NCBI GenBank assembly: GCA_017881185.1
Contig: JADGRE010000041.1
Span: 1 to 33,822, forward strand
Reading direction: 5' to 3'
Source of the DNA: Pseudomonadota bacterium
Lineage (GTDB): Bacteria; Myxococcota_A; Polyangia; Polyangiales; JAFGIB01
DNA: 33,822 nucleotides
Shown: positions 16,783 through 25,119 of the stretch, piece by piece
Layout of the letters: every line of letters begins with the position of its first letter
Position numbering within the stretch: position 1 is the stretch's first letter
Position numbers and translations under genes: made by a program
Notes under the pieces: generated by a model
What the model saw: the letters and a program-made list of their open reading frames with translations, nothing else
What the model was told of the DNA's origin: nothing
Database searches by the model: none

Positions 16783-17973
16783 TCAGTTCTGACCTGAGCC
16801 GGTCGGGCGAGCTGTGCTGGCAGGGCGATCGAGCGCAACCTTCAGGCCCGTATAAGGGCTCGTGTCGCGCGTCACGCGCACCTTGGCGTGATCGGCCAGG
16901 CCATCGGCACCCGCTGTGACCACGTCTTGACCCGGGCGCAGGCCGGCGGTGACTTCAATCCAAGGACCCGCGTCGACACCCGTTTCGATGGGCGTGCGCA
17001 GGACCACGTTATTGTCATGCTCGTGGTCGAGCACAAACACGTACTTCTTCTCGCCGCTGAACTGCACCGCGGAGCTGGGCACCACGGTGGCGCTCGCATG
17101 CATGTCGATCTGGATCGACCCGTAGCCATACATGCCCGGACGCAAGCGGCCGCCCGGATTGTCGAGCTGCACTTCGGCCTCGAGCGTGCGCGTGCCCGGA
17201 TCGAAGGTGGGCGCGATGCGCACGACCTTGCCGGAGAAGCTCTGGCCAGGCAGACCGTCGAGCTCGACGTGCGCATCTTGCCCAAGTTGCACGCGCATGG
17301 CGTCGCGCTCGTTGGCTGTGACGAACACGCGCAGGCGATCGATGCGCACGATGGTGAGGATGGCGCCACCACCGGGCGGCCCGACGAGCGCGCCCGGGTC
17401 GAGCCGACGCACGGCGACCACGCCATCGAGTGGCGATTCGATGCGCGTCTCACCCAGGCGCACGCCGATCGAGCCGAGCTGTGCTTGCGTGGCTTCGGAA
17501 GACGCTTCCGCCGAAGTGACCGCAGCTTCAGCTTGCTGCAGCTCTTGTTGCGACATCACGCCGGTCGGCGCGAGCAGCTTGGCGCGATCGCGGTTGACGC
17601 GCGCCAGCGCCAACGACGACTGCGCTTGCGCCAGCGTGCCGCGCGCAGCTGCCAGCTGATCGGGCAAGTCGCTCGGACGCACCAGCGCCAACACCTGACC
17701 ACGACGCACGCGGTCGCCGCGATCGACCAGTACGGCGTCGACGTAACCGAGCACCTTGGAGCCAACGTCGGACTGCTCGAGCGGACGCAGGTCGACCGGC
17801 GCGTGCACCTCCACGGGTACGTCACGCCGCTCGCTGGCGCTGACGATGACCATGGGTGCAGGCCGTGGCTTGGGCGCTGCGGCTTGTGGCGCGCCCGAGC
17901 AAGCTTGCATGCTGAGCACGAGCGCGCCGACGGGCCCGAGCGCCAAGTGCCGGATCGTTCTACGAGAAGACAT
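16783..17973 (-). CDS. RND efflux periplasmic adaptor (membrane fusion) lipoprotein
   Basis: This first gene of the efflux operon encodes 396 residues from the ATG at 17971-17973. A signal peptide (RRTIRHLALGPVGALVLS) ends in MQAC, a likely lipid-attachment Cys at residue 25. The HlyD-type order is clear: a first lipoyl half (VGSKVLGYVDAVLVDRGDRVRRGQVLALV), an alpha-helical hairpin from about 100 to 160, the second lipoyl half (RIESPLDGVVAVRRLDPGALVG), a beta-barrel (VTANERDAMRVQLGQ, LPGQSFSGKVVRIAPTFDPGTRTLEAEV) and a membrane-proximal domain. It bridges the pump and the TolC channel in the periplasm. Starts further upstream (18000, or TTG at 18012) fall in the palindromic operator and are less likely. 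Divergent from a MarR regulator, which probably controls it. Confidence 0.93.
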   Translation of the reverse strand: MSSRRTIRHLALGPVGALVLSMQACSGAPQAAAPKPRPAPMVIVSASERRDVPVEVHAPVDLRPLEQSDVGSKVLGYVDAVLVDRGDRVRRGQVLALVRPSDLPDQLAAARGTLAQAQSSLALARVNRDRAKLLAPTGVMSQQELQQAEAAVTSAEASSEATQAQLGSIGVRLGETRIESPLDGVVAVRRLDPGALVGPPGGGAILTIVRIDRLRVFVTANERDAMRVQLGQDAHVELDGLPGQSFSGKVVRIAPTFDPGTRTLEAEVQLDNPGGRLRPGMYGYGSIQIDMHASATVVPSSAVQFSGEKKYVFVLDHEHDNNVVLRTPIETGVDAGPWIEVTAGLRPGQDVVTAGADGLADHAKVRVTRDTSPYTGLKVALDRPASTARPTGSGQN

Positions 17974-17995
17974 GAAGGTCCGAAAAGCTACCACG

Positions 17996-18020
17996 ATCAT
18001 TGCGATTCGCAATCATTGCG
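17996..18020. promoter_or_regulatory. Palindromic operator candidate between the efflux operon and its MarR regulator
   Basis: ATTGCGA-T-TCGCAAT at 17999-18013 is a perfect 7-1-7 palindrome. ATCATTGCG also occurs as a direct repeat at 17996-18004 and 18012-18020, so two sites overlap by phase. It lies 23 bp upstream of the adaptor start and about 40 bp before the MarR start. MarR proteins commonly bind such inverted repeats in the divergent promoter they control (family knowledge); binding here is inferred. Confidence 0.72.
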
Positions 18021-18052
18021 CATGTGAATCAAAGGGTCTAGTCTGAAGCGCG

Positions 18053-18526
18053 ATGGTAGCCAAACAGGCGCAGCCGTTGGCGGAAGAAATCGGCATGCTC
18101 ATTGCGCGCAGCCGGCGCCTCATCTGGCAAAACGCCGCGCGAAACCTGGACCGCCACGGGCAAGACGCCGGCGAGTCGCTGTTGTCGTGGCAGATGCTCA
18201 CGCGTCTGGCGGCCGACGGCCCCGTCACCCAGCGCGCCCTGGCCGACTCCATGGGCCAGCACCCCGCCGGGGTGTGCCGTCTGCTCGACGACCTCGAACA
18301 GCGCGGCTTCATCCAGCGCGTGCGCGATACCGCCGACCGGCGCTGCATGCAGGTGCGTCTCACCGGCAAGGGCCGAGCCCGCCACAAGCGGTACCGACCC
18401 CACCTGGTCGACGCCGTGCAGCACTCGCTCGAACGGCTCTCGCACGCCGAGCGCAAGCAGCTGCGGGACCTGCTGCGCAAAGTGGCTGACACCGATGCGA
18501 AGCAAGGGACGGCCGAAGCGCGCTAA
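18053..18526 (+). CDS. MarR-family transcriptional regulator, probable efflux-operon repressor
   Basis: The 157-residue protein has the size and layout of a MarR dimeric winged-helix regulator. Helix 1 and the dimer region are formed by residues 10-50 and the C-terminal HSLERLSHAERKQLRDLLRKV. The DNA-reading helix-turn-helix is at about 58-84 (VTQRALADSMGQHPAGVCRLLDDLEQRGFI) and the wing at 88-103 carries the family-typical R-x3-DRR (RDTADRRCMQVRLT). It is transcribed away from the RND operon, with a perfect palindrome between them. The simplest model is that it represses both promoters until a pump substrate binds. Cys75 and Cys98 could allow oxidation sensing, as in some MarR proteins, but that is speculation. 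The start ATG at 18053 has only a weak ribosome binding site. Confidence 0.93.
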   Translation: MVAKQAQPLAEEIGMLIARSRRLIWQNAARNLDRHGQDAGESLLSWQMLTRLAADGPVTQRALADSMGQHPAGVCRLLDDLEQRGFIQRVRDTADRRCMQVRLTGKGRARHKRYRPHLVDAVQHSLERLSHAERKQLRDLLRKVADTDAKQGTAEAR

Positions 18527-18566
18527 GCTTGCCTGCAGCGTCCGACCTACCGGTCGCGACCACGAG

Positions 18567-18797
18567 GTGAGCCATCAGTTCTGGACGCTCGCAGTCAGCC
18601 CGAGCGGCGAGGTCGTAGGGGACGCGCAACAAGACGGCGCCAAAGGCCCCGACGCCGCCGTGTCGCACTTCGAGCTCAAGCGCGACGCCAAGCGCTACAA
18701 GGGACGCGGCGCTCGCAGCTACAACGCCACTGTGCAGGGCAAGGTGCAGCGCTGCAGCATCAGCTACGACGCGTTGCTGGTACGCATCGACTCGTAG
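18567..18797 (+). CDS. Small protein of unknown function (76 aa)
   Basis: A GTG at 18567 opens a 76-residue frame that ends 21 bases before the convergent msr gene. The codon pattern keeps G or C in third positions and the protein looks folded: an N-terminal HQFWTLAVSPSGEVVGDAQ strand pattern, a polar middle (FELKRDAKRYKGRGARSYNATVQGKVQ) and a final CSISYDALLVRIDS strand. No signal peptide, helix-turn-helix or metal motif is visible. The region falls outside the MarR gene (which stops at 18526), so it is not merely a shadow of it, although the same frame runs open back into that gene. I do not recognise a family. It could be a small beta-rich cytoplasmic protein; no ribosome binding site is clear, so moderate confidence only. 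Confidence 0.5.
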   Translation: MSHQFWTLAVSPSGEVVGDAQQDGAKGPDAAVSHFELKRDAKRYKGRGARSYNATVQGKVQRCSISYDALLVRIDS

Positions 18798-18818
18798 CGG
18801 TCGTATCCGGCCAGCGCT

Positions 18819-19922
18819 TCAGTCGCGCAACACGTGACAGTTGTAACCATCCGGGTGCTTCACCAAGTAATCCTGGTGGTAGTCCTCGGCGGCGTAGAAC
18901 TTGCCGGCGGGCGAGATGTGCGTCACCACCGGACGCTTCCATTTATGGCTGGCGTCGACCTTCTTCTTCACCGCCTCTGCGGTCTTGTGTTGCTCTTCAC
19001 TGGTGAAGAAGATCGCGGAGCGGTACTGCGTGCCCACGTCGTTCTCTTGGCGGTCGAGCGTGGTCGGGTCGTGCATGCGGAAGAAGTAGCCCAGCAACGC
19101 CTCGTAGCTGAGCACTTTCGGGTCGAACACGATGCGCACGGCTTCCGCGTGTCCGGTCAAGCCGCTGGTCACGTCTTCGTAATGCGGGTCGGCCATGAGA
19201 CCGCCGGTGTAGCCCACCTCGGTCTCGAGCACGCCGGGGATCTTGCGCAGGATGTTCTCCATGCCCCAGAAGCAACCACCGGCGAGGATTGCGGTTTCTC
19301 GCGTCAGCTGCGTCTTGGGCTCTGCGCTCGGGTTCGCGTTGGGGAAGAGCTTGGCGAGCTGCGGGTAGCCGGCTTCCACTAGCTTCTCCGCGGGGATGAA
19401 GCGCAGCGACGCCGAGTTGATGCAGAAGCGCTGGCCGGTGGGTGCAGGGCCGTCGTCGAAGACGTGTCCCAAGTGCGAGTCGCCGGACTTGGAGCGCACC
19501 TCCACCCGACGCATGCCGTGGGCCGTGTCGGTCTTCTCCACCACCTCGGCAACGTCGATGGGTTTGGTGAAGCTCGGCCAGCCGGTGCCCGAGTCGAACT
19601 TGTCGAGCGAGCTGAACAAGGGCTCGCCGGTGACCACGTCGACGTAGATGCCCGCCGCGTGGTTGTCCCAGTACGCGTTACGGAACGGTGGCTCGGTGCC
19701 GCACTGCTGCGTGACTTCGTACTGCTCGGGCGTCAAGCGCTTCTGGAGCTCTGCGGCGCTGGGCTTCTTGTAGGGGCTATTGGGCATGTTGGCTCCTTTG
19801 GACACTGCGGCTTTCTCGGGCGCGGCGGCGGCCGGCTGCGCATGCGCGTGCGTCACAGCCTCTGTAACGCCAAGAGCGGCGACGGCAAGCAGGGTAACGG
19901 CGAGAACGCTGCGTTGGTGCAT
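18819..19922 (-). CDS. msrAB: Exported MsrB-MsrA fusion, peptide methionine sulfoxide reductase
   Basis: The gene encodes 367 residues from the ATG at 19920-19922, preceded by AGAGGG. A signal peptide ([17 protein letters not shown], cleavage near AHA-Q) sends it to the periplasm. MsrB comes first: [41 protein letters not shown] and the catalytic Cys in RFCINS; it reduces Met-R-sulfoxide. MsrA follows: catalytic Cys in GGCFWGME, then [20 protein letters not shown] and YHQDYL; it reduces Met-S-sulfoxide. The zinc CxxC pairs of many MsrB are absent. The usual resolving Cys in GSGCGWPSF is Thr here (DSGTGWPSF), but a Cys lies before GTEPPF (about residue 74), where some MsrB place it. It repairs oxidised envelope proteins. 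A reductase partner is not in the window. Confidence 0.95.
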   Translation of the reverse strand: MHQRSVLAVTLLAVAALGVTEAVTHAHAQPAAAAPEKAAVSKGANMPNSPYKKPSAAELQKRLTPEQYEVTQQCGTEPPFRNAYWDNHAAGIYVDVVTGEPLFSSLDKFDSGTGWPSFTKPIDVAEVVEKTDTAHGMRRVEVRSKSGDSHLGHVFDDGPAPTGQRFCINSASLRFIPAEKLVEAGYPQLAKLFPNANPSAEPKTQLTRETAILAGGCFWGMENILRKIPGVLETEVGYTGGLMADPHYEDVTSGLTGHAEAVRIVFDPKVLSYEALLGYFFRMHDPTTLDRQENDVGTQYRSAIFFTSEEQHKTAEAVKKKVDASHKWKRPVVTHISPAGKFYAAEDYHQDYLVKHPDGYNCHVLRD

Positions 19923-20031
19923 GAGAACCCTCTGGAACGCCACCCGGAACGGAATGGCTCACCGCTAAGGCGTACTGACCCCCGAAAACGTTTCACGCGC
20001 AAGCTCTTTCGCGTTAGATGCGTGGGTTCGC

Positions 20032-22431
20032 ATGGTCAGCGCTCGCCCATCGGCTTACAAGCTCGCCAGCATCGGCCTGGTGGCCTGCTCCATGCTGATG
20101 CACGAGATCCTGCTGACGCGCATCTGCGCGCTGCGGCTGTACTTTCACTTCGCGTTCCTGGTCATCAGCAACTGCCTCTTGGGCCTGGGTGCGAGCGGCG
20201 CCCTGCTCACGCGCTTCCAGGGCACCTTCCGCCGCGACGAGCGCAAGTGGCTGGCGGTGTTCGGCAGCGCCTACTTCGTGTCGCTGGTGGGCACCTACAT
20301 CGCGCTCCTGCGTTTCACCTTCCCCGCAACGCTCGTGCTCTCCGACCCGAGCAATCTGCTCACGCTCTCGGCGTTCAACCTCACCGGTGCCCTGCCCTTC
20401 GTGTTCGGCGGCGTGGTCGTGGGCATGCTGCTCACCTTCAACGTGGAGCACGCGCACCAGCTCTACGCGGTCGATCTCGCGGGCGCCGCCATGGGCTGCA
20501 TCGCCTGCCCGCTGCTGTTGCCCCGGGTCGGTGCCGGCGGCGTGTTCATCAGCATCTGCTTGCTCGCGCTGTGCGGCTGCGTGGTGCTGTGGCATGAGCG
20601 CTGGGGTGGGCGCGTGCTCGCAGCAGGCGCCGTGCTCGGCGCGCTCGGGCTCTACCTCTTGCCTACGCTCGACCAACGCTTCCCCGTGCCGAGCAAGGGC
20701 TTCGTCGACCTCGCTCGCAAGGTGGAGAACGAGCGCAAGCTCGGTGCGCCCTACAGCGTGTGGACGAGCAACAGCCGCATCGATCTGGTGCGTGTTCCAA
20801 GAGAGTACAGCGCGGGCATCTTCATGCGCGGCACCAACGTCGCCGACTTGCCGCCGCTGCCGGAGATGGCGGGCATCGCGCAAGACGCCTTCGCCGGCAC
20901 CTCGCTGGTCGACTTCTCCGAGCACCCGAAGGCCGTGAGCATTCTGCGCCGCTCCATGTACTGCGCCGCGTACCGGCTCAAGTCCTACCCCAAGGTGCTG
21001 GTCATCGGTCTCGGCGGCGGCAACGACGTCTGGGCCGCATTCGCGAACGGCGTCAGCTCGGTGAAAGCCGTGGAGCTCAACTGGCCCATCGTGGAGATCC
21101 ACCGCGGCATGATGCGCCGCTACTCACGCTTGCTGGTGGAGAGCAAGAGCACACAGCTGATCGTCGGCGAAGGCCGCAGCATGCTCATGCGCGACCGCGA
21201 CCAATACGACGTCATCCAGATGACCGGCATCGACACCTGGACCGCGCTCGCTTCCGGTGCATACGTGCTCGCGGAGAACTACCTGTACACGCAGCAAGCC
21301 ATCGCTTCCATGTATCAGCGCTTGCGTCCGGGCGGCATCCTGCAGATCTCGCGCTTCTCCGCCACCATGGAAGCGCTGCGCCTCCTGTCGAACATGCACG
21401 CGGCGTTGCAGTCGCAACACGTGGGCGACATGGAGCACTCGGTGAGCGTGCTCGCCACCGTCGACAGCATGATGGCCGTGCAGCTCAAGAAGGGCAGCTT
21501 CACGCCGGAAGAACAAGCCAGCACCGAGCGCTACGCGAAGGAAGCCGGCATCGCCGTGTTGTACCTGCCGGGCCGCGCCACCCCGGGCCTGGTCGACGAC
21601 TTCATCCGCTCGCCCGACAAGGCCGGGATGATCGACCGCTTCCCGATGAACATCGCGCCGACCGACGACGACCGGCCCTACTTCTTCAACTACACCAAGT
21701 GGCAGCACCCGATCGATTCGATGCGCAGCCTGGGCGACATCCCCTCGGTCTCGCAGGGCAACCCGTTCTTCATCTTGAGTCAGCTGCTGATCAGCATCGT
21801 GCTCTCGGTGTTGCTGATTGTGGCGCCCACCGTGGGCGTGAGCGGCTTGCCGGCGCGCGGTGCAGGCGGCTACCTGTGGTTCTTCTCGGGCCTCGGCCTC
21901 GGCTTCATCTTCATCGAGGTCGCGGTCATCCAGAAGCTCACGCTCTTCCTCGGACAGCCGGTGTACTCGCTCACGGTCACGCTGTTCTCGCTCTTGGTCT
22001 TCACCGGCATGGGCAGTCTGATCTTCGGCGGCCGCCTCGCGCGCGACGACAAGCGCATCTGGTGGGTGCCCGCGCTCGTCGCGCTCTATCTCGTGCTGTT
22101 CTGTCAGCTGTCACCGCTGCTCGTCACCAAGCTCATCGACTTGCCCATCGCTTCGCGCATCGCGCTCACCGTGGGCATGCTCGCGCCGCTGGGCTGCTTG
22201 CTCGGCGTGCCTTTCTCGCACGGGCTGCGCGTGATGGCGCAAGCGCGGCCCGAGCTGAGCCCCTGGGCTTGGGCCATCAACGGCTGCCTCAGCGTGGTCG
22301 GCTCCGTGCTCACGGTCATCGTCTCGATGAACTTCGGGTTCCGCGTGGTGCTGTGGGCTGCGGCGGTGGCGTACTTGCTGGCATTCAAGGCGCTGGCGCA
22401 CGCCAACCGCAAGAACCCGGTCCCGGACTGA
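20032..22431 (+). CDS. Integral membrane protein with spermidine-synthase-like methyltransferase-fold domain
   Basis: The 799-residue protein starts at the ATG at 20032. The N-terminal part (1-225) has several membrane helices with the block MLMHEILLTRICALRLYFHFAFLVISNCLLGLGASGALL typical of membrane-embedded SpeE-like proteins. A soluble Rossmann domain spans about 225-560; its nucleotide-binding loop is VLVIGLGGGNDVWAAF at residue 322, followed by the acidic KAVELN, and it ends with TDDDRPYFFNYTKW, a family hallmark. The C-terminal part (570-790) has about seven helices. Classical spermidine synthases transfer an aminopropyl group from decarboxylated SAM, but the function of these membrane forms is not established, and no other polyamine gene is nearby. 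It ends 12 bp from a convergent gene. The large size and two membrane blocks fit this group. Confidence 0.8.
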   Translation: MVSARPSAYKLASIGLVACSMLMHEILLTRICALRLYFHFAFLVISNCLLGLGASGALLTRFQGTFRRDERKWLAVFGSAYFVSLVGTYIALLRFTFPATLVLSDPSNLLTLSAFNLTGALPFVFGGVVVGMLLTFNVEHAHQLYAVDLAGAAMGCIACPLLLPRVGAGGVFISICLLALCGCVVLWHERWGGRVLAAGAVLGALGLYLLPTLDQRFPVPSKGFVDLARKVENERKLGAPYSVWTSNSRIDLVRVPREYSAGIFMRGTNVADLPPLPEMAGIAQDAFAGTSLVDFSEHPKAVSILRRSMYCAAYRLKSYPKVLVIGLGGGNDVWAAFANGVSSVKAVELNWPIVEIHRGMMRRYSRLLVESKSTQLIVGEGRSMLMRDRDQYDVIQMTGIDTWTALASGAYVLAENYLYTQQAIASMYQRLRPGGILQISRFSATMEALRLLSNMHAALQSQHVGDMEHSVSVLATVDSMMAVQLKKGSFTPEEQASTERYAKEAGIAVLYLPGRATPGLVDDFIRSPDKAGMIDRFPMNIAPTDDDRPYFFNYTKWQHPIDSMRSLGDIPSVSQGNPFFILSQLLISIVLSVLLIVAPTVGVSGLPARGAGGYLWFFSGLGLGFIFIEVAVIQKLTLFLGQPVYSLTVTLFSLLVFTGMGSLIFGGRLARDDKRIWWVPALVALYLVLFCQLSPLLVTKLIDLPIASRIALTVGMLAPLGCLLGVPFSHGLRVMAQARPELSPWAWAINGCLSVVGSVLTVIVSMNFGFRVVLWAAAVAYLLAFKALAHANRKNPVPD

Positions 22432-22443
22432 CGGCGAGCGCGT

Positions 22444-22995
22444 TCAGCGCATCAGCCGAATGTCGACCTCGCGCTCCACGTACTGCCATTCCTCACTCGC
22501 CCGCAGCGCATACACGAGCTCGTCGAAACGCTCGCTGTCTTCCGGCGCGTGCTCGAACCAAGTCACGAAGTCGAAAGGCTCGCCCAGCTCGCGGCAGTGG
22601 TAGAGGCGCCGCGCGACCGCGGGCAAATAGCCGAGCCCGAGCGAGATGTGCTTGGAGCGCTCCTGCAAGATCACGCGACGTTCGTCCTGCGCCAGCTCCC
22701 ACCACGCGGCGCTCTTGCGAATCGGGATCAGCGCGGCGCAAGTGGCCGTGTCGCGTCCGAGCGGCGGCGTCACCGCAGCCAACCCACCCTTCTCGTGCGC
22801 AAGCACATAGCGCAGATGCCCGGTGCTACCACGCAGTGCGAAGCGGCAACCGGCAGGCTCCAGCGCCGAAAGCGAGCCCTCTCGCACGTCCAGCCGCGCC
22901 ACCTGCGGCAGCGCTTCGCCGACGATGGTGTTCATGGCCTCGACGCGCCACAGACCACTGCTACCACCGAAGAACGAGACTGCGACTGGCGACAT
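22444..22995 (-). CDS. Chlorite dismutase-family heme-binding protein (short form)
   Basis: The product has 183 residues from the ATG at 22993-22995 (a GTG at 23004 would add three). The C-terminal half carries the family core: ERSKHISLGLGYLPAVARRLYHCRELGEPFDFVTWFEHAPEDSERFDELVYALRASEEWQYV, where the His in RLYH aligns with the proximal heme ligand of the family. The length fits the short, single-domain lineage. Known members include chlorite dismutases and the heme-biosynthesis enzyme HemQ. After the TWF segment there is Glu; I recall that active chlorite dismutases have a distal Arg in that area, so chlorite decomposition is doubtful, although my alignment is from memory. Heme binding or peroxide-related chemistry is likely. 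It is divergent from the cytochrome gene at 23194 across about 200 bp. Confidence 0.78.
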   Translation of the reverse strand: MSPVAVSFFGGSSGLWRVEAMNTIVGEALPQVARLDVREGSLSALEPAGCRFALRGSTGHLRYVLAHEKGGLAAVTPPLGRDTATCAALIPIRKSAAWWELAQDERRVILQERSKHISLGLGYLPAVARRLYHCRELGEPFDFVTWFEHAPEDSERFDELVYALRASEEWQYVEREVDIRLMR

Positions 22996-23193
22996 TCCCG
23001 CCACTTAGCACGCTCGCGCCCAGCGCGGCCTGCTCGCCACACGCCATCCCGCCGAATTCACAACTGAGAAACACCTGGCGCAGTCCGTCCCCGCCGTCCC
23101 CGCCGCGTGACATCCCCAATCGCGGCACGACGCCAGGCCGCGCCGCCGCTTGACGCAAGTGCCCGCGTCCGCGCTACTGTAAGCTGGCTCCCC

Positions 23194-24693
23194 ATGCGCA
23201 GTGCCTTCACGCCCATCCTCATGTGGTCCTTGCTCGCGTGCGTCGTCGCTGGCTGCAGCAACAGCGGCACCACCGCCGCCACGCGGCCCGCCTTCACGCG
23301 CGAGCAGCTGATGGACCCGAACACTTGCAAGGGTTGTCACCCCAACCACTACCGCGAGTGGGCCAGCAGCATGCACGCCTACGCTTCGGACGACCCGGTG
23401 TTCATCGCCATGAACAAGCGCGGGCAACGCGAGGCCAAGCTGGGCGAGTTCTGCATCAAGTGTCACGCGCCCATGGCCGTGCGCGAGGGCTACACCAAAG
23501 ACGGCCTGAACATGAAGAACGCGCCCGCATCGCTGCGCGGCGTCACCTGCTACTTCTGTCACAACGCGCAGGAAGTCACCGACACCCACAACAATCCCAT
23601 CAAGCTCGCCGACGACACCATCATGCGCGGTGGCATCAAGGACCCCAAGCACCCTGGCGTGCATGGTGTGGCGTATTCGAAGCTGCACGACGGCGACCAG
23701 CTCGAGTCCTCGAAGCTCTGTGGCAGCTGTCACGACATCGTGACGCCGAGCGGGGTGCACCTCGAGCGCACTTACGCCGAGTGGCAAGCCAGTGTGTTCA
23801 ACGGGCGTGGCGGTCAGACCTGCAACCGCTGTCACATGGACACTATCCAGAACGCCATCGCGGCCGACGACCCCGAGGTGCAGGTGCCCACGCGCACCGT
23901 GCACATGCACTTGTTCCCCGGCGTCGACTCGGCGCTCACGCCGTTCCCCGACGCCAAGGGCCAGAAGGTTCAACAGAAGGCGATCCAGTGTGAGCTGGCC
24001 CCGGCTGTGCTCGTGTTCGAGCTGGGCCCACCGGCGCCCAACCAACTGCTCGCCGGCCTGTCGGAGATGCCGGTGCACGCCGTGCTCGAGACCAACGCAG
24101 GCCACCGTTTCCCCAGCGGCGCCGCGCACGACCGACGCGCCTGGGTCGAGCTCACCGCCTACGATGCCAACGACAAGATCATCTACCAGAACGGCAACAT
24201 CCCACCGGGCGCCAAGGTCGAAGAAAAGCCCAGCAGCAACGGCCCCAACCCCTGGGTGTTCCGCGACAAGGTCTACGACAAGAACGGTAAACCAGCGCTG
24301 ATGTTCTGGGATGCCGTCCCGCAACCTCCCGATCCGAACGCCAGCAACTGCGACACCCTACCCGAGACCAACGCGCAGAACGTGACCATGCATTCTTGCG
24401 AGAAGTCGTACGGCAACGTGCCTGCGCGCGACAAGACGGCGCGACTGCGCTTGCAGGTGCACGTGCAACCGGTGGCGCGCGAGGTGCTCGATTCGCTGGT
24501 GGCGAGCGGCGATCTCGATCCGGCGTTGGCCGACAAGATGCCCACGCTGACGCTGGAGAACAGCATCCTGGAGTGGACCAGCAAAGACGGCGACAACCCT
24601 ATCACCTCGGCCGTGCCCAACACCCTGGACTGCCCGAAAGACGTGCAGTGCTTGCTGTATCCGGATCTTCCGAGTTGCAGCAGCTCGAAGTGA
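23194..24693 (+). CDS. Pentaheme c-type cytochrome lipoprotein
   Basis: The ATG at 23194 gives 499 residues with a signal peptide and lipobox V18-A19-G20-C21. Five CxxCH heme sites lie in the first 215 residues: CKGCH 45-49, CIKCH 87-91, CYFCH 119-123, CGSCH 176-180 and CNRCH 210-214. The HYREWASSMHAYA block after the first site is typical of cytochrome c554-like multiheme proteins. The remaining 285 residues lack heme motifs and look beta-rich (AVLVFELGPPAPNQ, HAVLETNAGHRFPSGAAHDRRAWVELTAYD, RLRLQVHVQPVAREVLDSLV), a probable interaction or adhesion domain. It should carry electrons at the outer face of a membrane; donor and acceptor are unknown. The neighbouring monoheme lipocytochrome ends 30 bp away on the other strand and may be a partner. 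Confidence 0.93.
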   Translation: MRSAFTPILMWSLLACVVAGCSNSGTTAATRPAFTREQLMDPNTCKGCHPNHYREWASSMHAYASDDPVFIAMNKRGQREAKLGEFCIKCHAPMAVREGYTKDGLNMKNAPASLRGVTCYFCHNAQEVTDTHNNPIKLADDTIMRGGIKDPKHPGVHGVAYSKLHDGDQLESSKLCGSCHDIVTPSGVHLERTYAEWQASVFNGRGGQTCNRCHMDTIQNAIAADDPEVQVPTRTVHMHLFPGVDSALTPFPDAKGQKVQQKAIQCELAPAVLVFELGPPAPNQLLAGLSEMPVHAVLETNAGHRFPSGAAHDRRAWVELTAYDANDKIIYQNGNIPPGAKVEEKPSSNGPNPWVFRDKVYDKNGKPALMFWDAVPQPPDPNASNCDTLPETNAQNVTMHSCEKSYGNVPARDKTARLRLQVHVQPVAREVLDSLVASGDLDPALADKMPTLTLENSILEWTSKDGDNPITSAVPNTLDCPKDVQCLLYPDLPSCSSSK

Positions 24694-24694
24694 G

Positions 24695-24717
24695 TTAGAG
24701 CCGAGCTCAATACCCGT
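24695..24717 (+). repeat. Dispersed 3'-end element, copy 2
   Basis: The block TTAGAGCCGAG followed by CTCAATACCCGT begins 2 bases after the cytochrome stop codon and matches 10081-10103 (minus strand) at 22 of 23 positions. Here it forms the left half of the perfect hairpin at 24697-24724. Confidence 0.75.
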
Positions 24718-24724
24718 CGGCTCT
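24697..24724. terminator. Bidirectional hairpin between the two convergent cytochrome genes
   Basis: AGAGCCGA (24697-24704) pairs perfectly with TCGGCTCT (24717-24724) around a 12-nt loop. The right arm ends on the TAA stop of the convergent gene. It should terminate transcription from both sides and contains the dispersed 3' element. Confidence 0.72.
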
Positions 24725-25119
24725 TAGTTGTTCGGCGCGTTGCACACGAACCACGCGAGCAAGTCCTGCAACTCCTGCACGCTCAGTGGCGTGGCGCCCG
24801 GCGGCGGCATCTTGCACGCGTAGACCATGCCAAGCATGTTGCGGCGCTGCGCGTAGACCTTCGTGTAGCTGCTGAAGTCGCGATCGGGATAGGCCACGCC
24901 GCCCGGACCGTGACACTGCAGGCAGCGCGTGGCGATGAGCGGCGAGATGTCAGCTGCGTAGCTCGGCGGCTGCGCTGGGCAGCTGGCCGGCAGCTTCTGA
25001 GGACAGGCGGCGCCGGTGCCTGCGCCTGCGTCGCCGTCGGTCGCAGCGCCGGCAGAACCGCCACAACCCACGCCCACCACCACCAGCGCAGCTACCACGG
25101 CCCGGCAAAGCGAACGCAT
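24724..25119 (-). CDS. Monoheme c-type cytochrome lipoprotein
   Basis: The 131-residue product starts at the ATG at 25117-25119. Its signal peptide (RAVVAALVVVGVG) ends at Cys19, a probable lipidation site, though the -3 position is Gly rather than the usual Leu. A short Ala/Gly/Asp spacer with DGDAG follows. The mature domain has one heme site, CLQCH at 65-69, in the context PLIATRCLQCHGPGG, and a likely axial Met in KMPPPGAT (Met103), then LSVQELQDLLAWFVCN. That is the arrangement of a class I cytochrome c domain, as in the small dehydrogenase- or PSCyt-type lipocytochromes. Four extra Cys (38, 46, 101 and the one in the last helix) could form disulfides. It would act as an electron carrier in the periplasm or cell surface, perhaps with the pentaheme neighbour. 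Confidence 0.88.
   Translation of the reverse strand: MRSLCRAVVAALVVVGVGCGGSAGAATDGDAGAGTGAACPQKLPASCPAQPPSYAADISPLIATRCLQCHGPGGVAYPDRDFSSYTKVYAQRRNMLGMVYACKMPPPGATPLSVQELQDLLAWFVCNAPNN

Noticed and set aside
22444..22995. True chlorite dismutase
   Set aside because: The family core and proximal His are present, but the area where I expect the distal Arg reads Glu, and no chlorate or perchlorate reductase gene is nearby.
20760..23153. Very long plus-strand frame in another phase of the spermidine-synthase-like gene
   Set aside because: Arg/His/Ala-rich shadow spanning two real genes on different strands; no recognisable fold.
23005..24324. Long minus-strand frame opposite the pentaheme cytochrome
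   Set aside because: The five CxxCH sites and the signal peptide are on the plus strand; the antisense frame is Gly/Val/His-rich without motifs.
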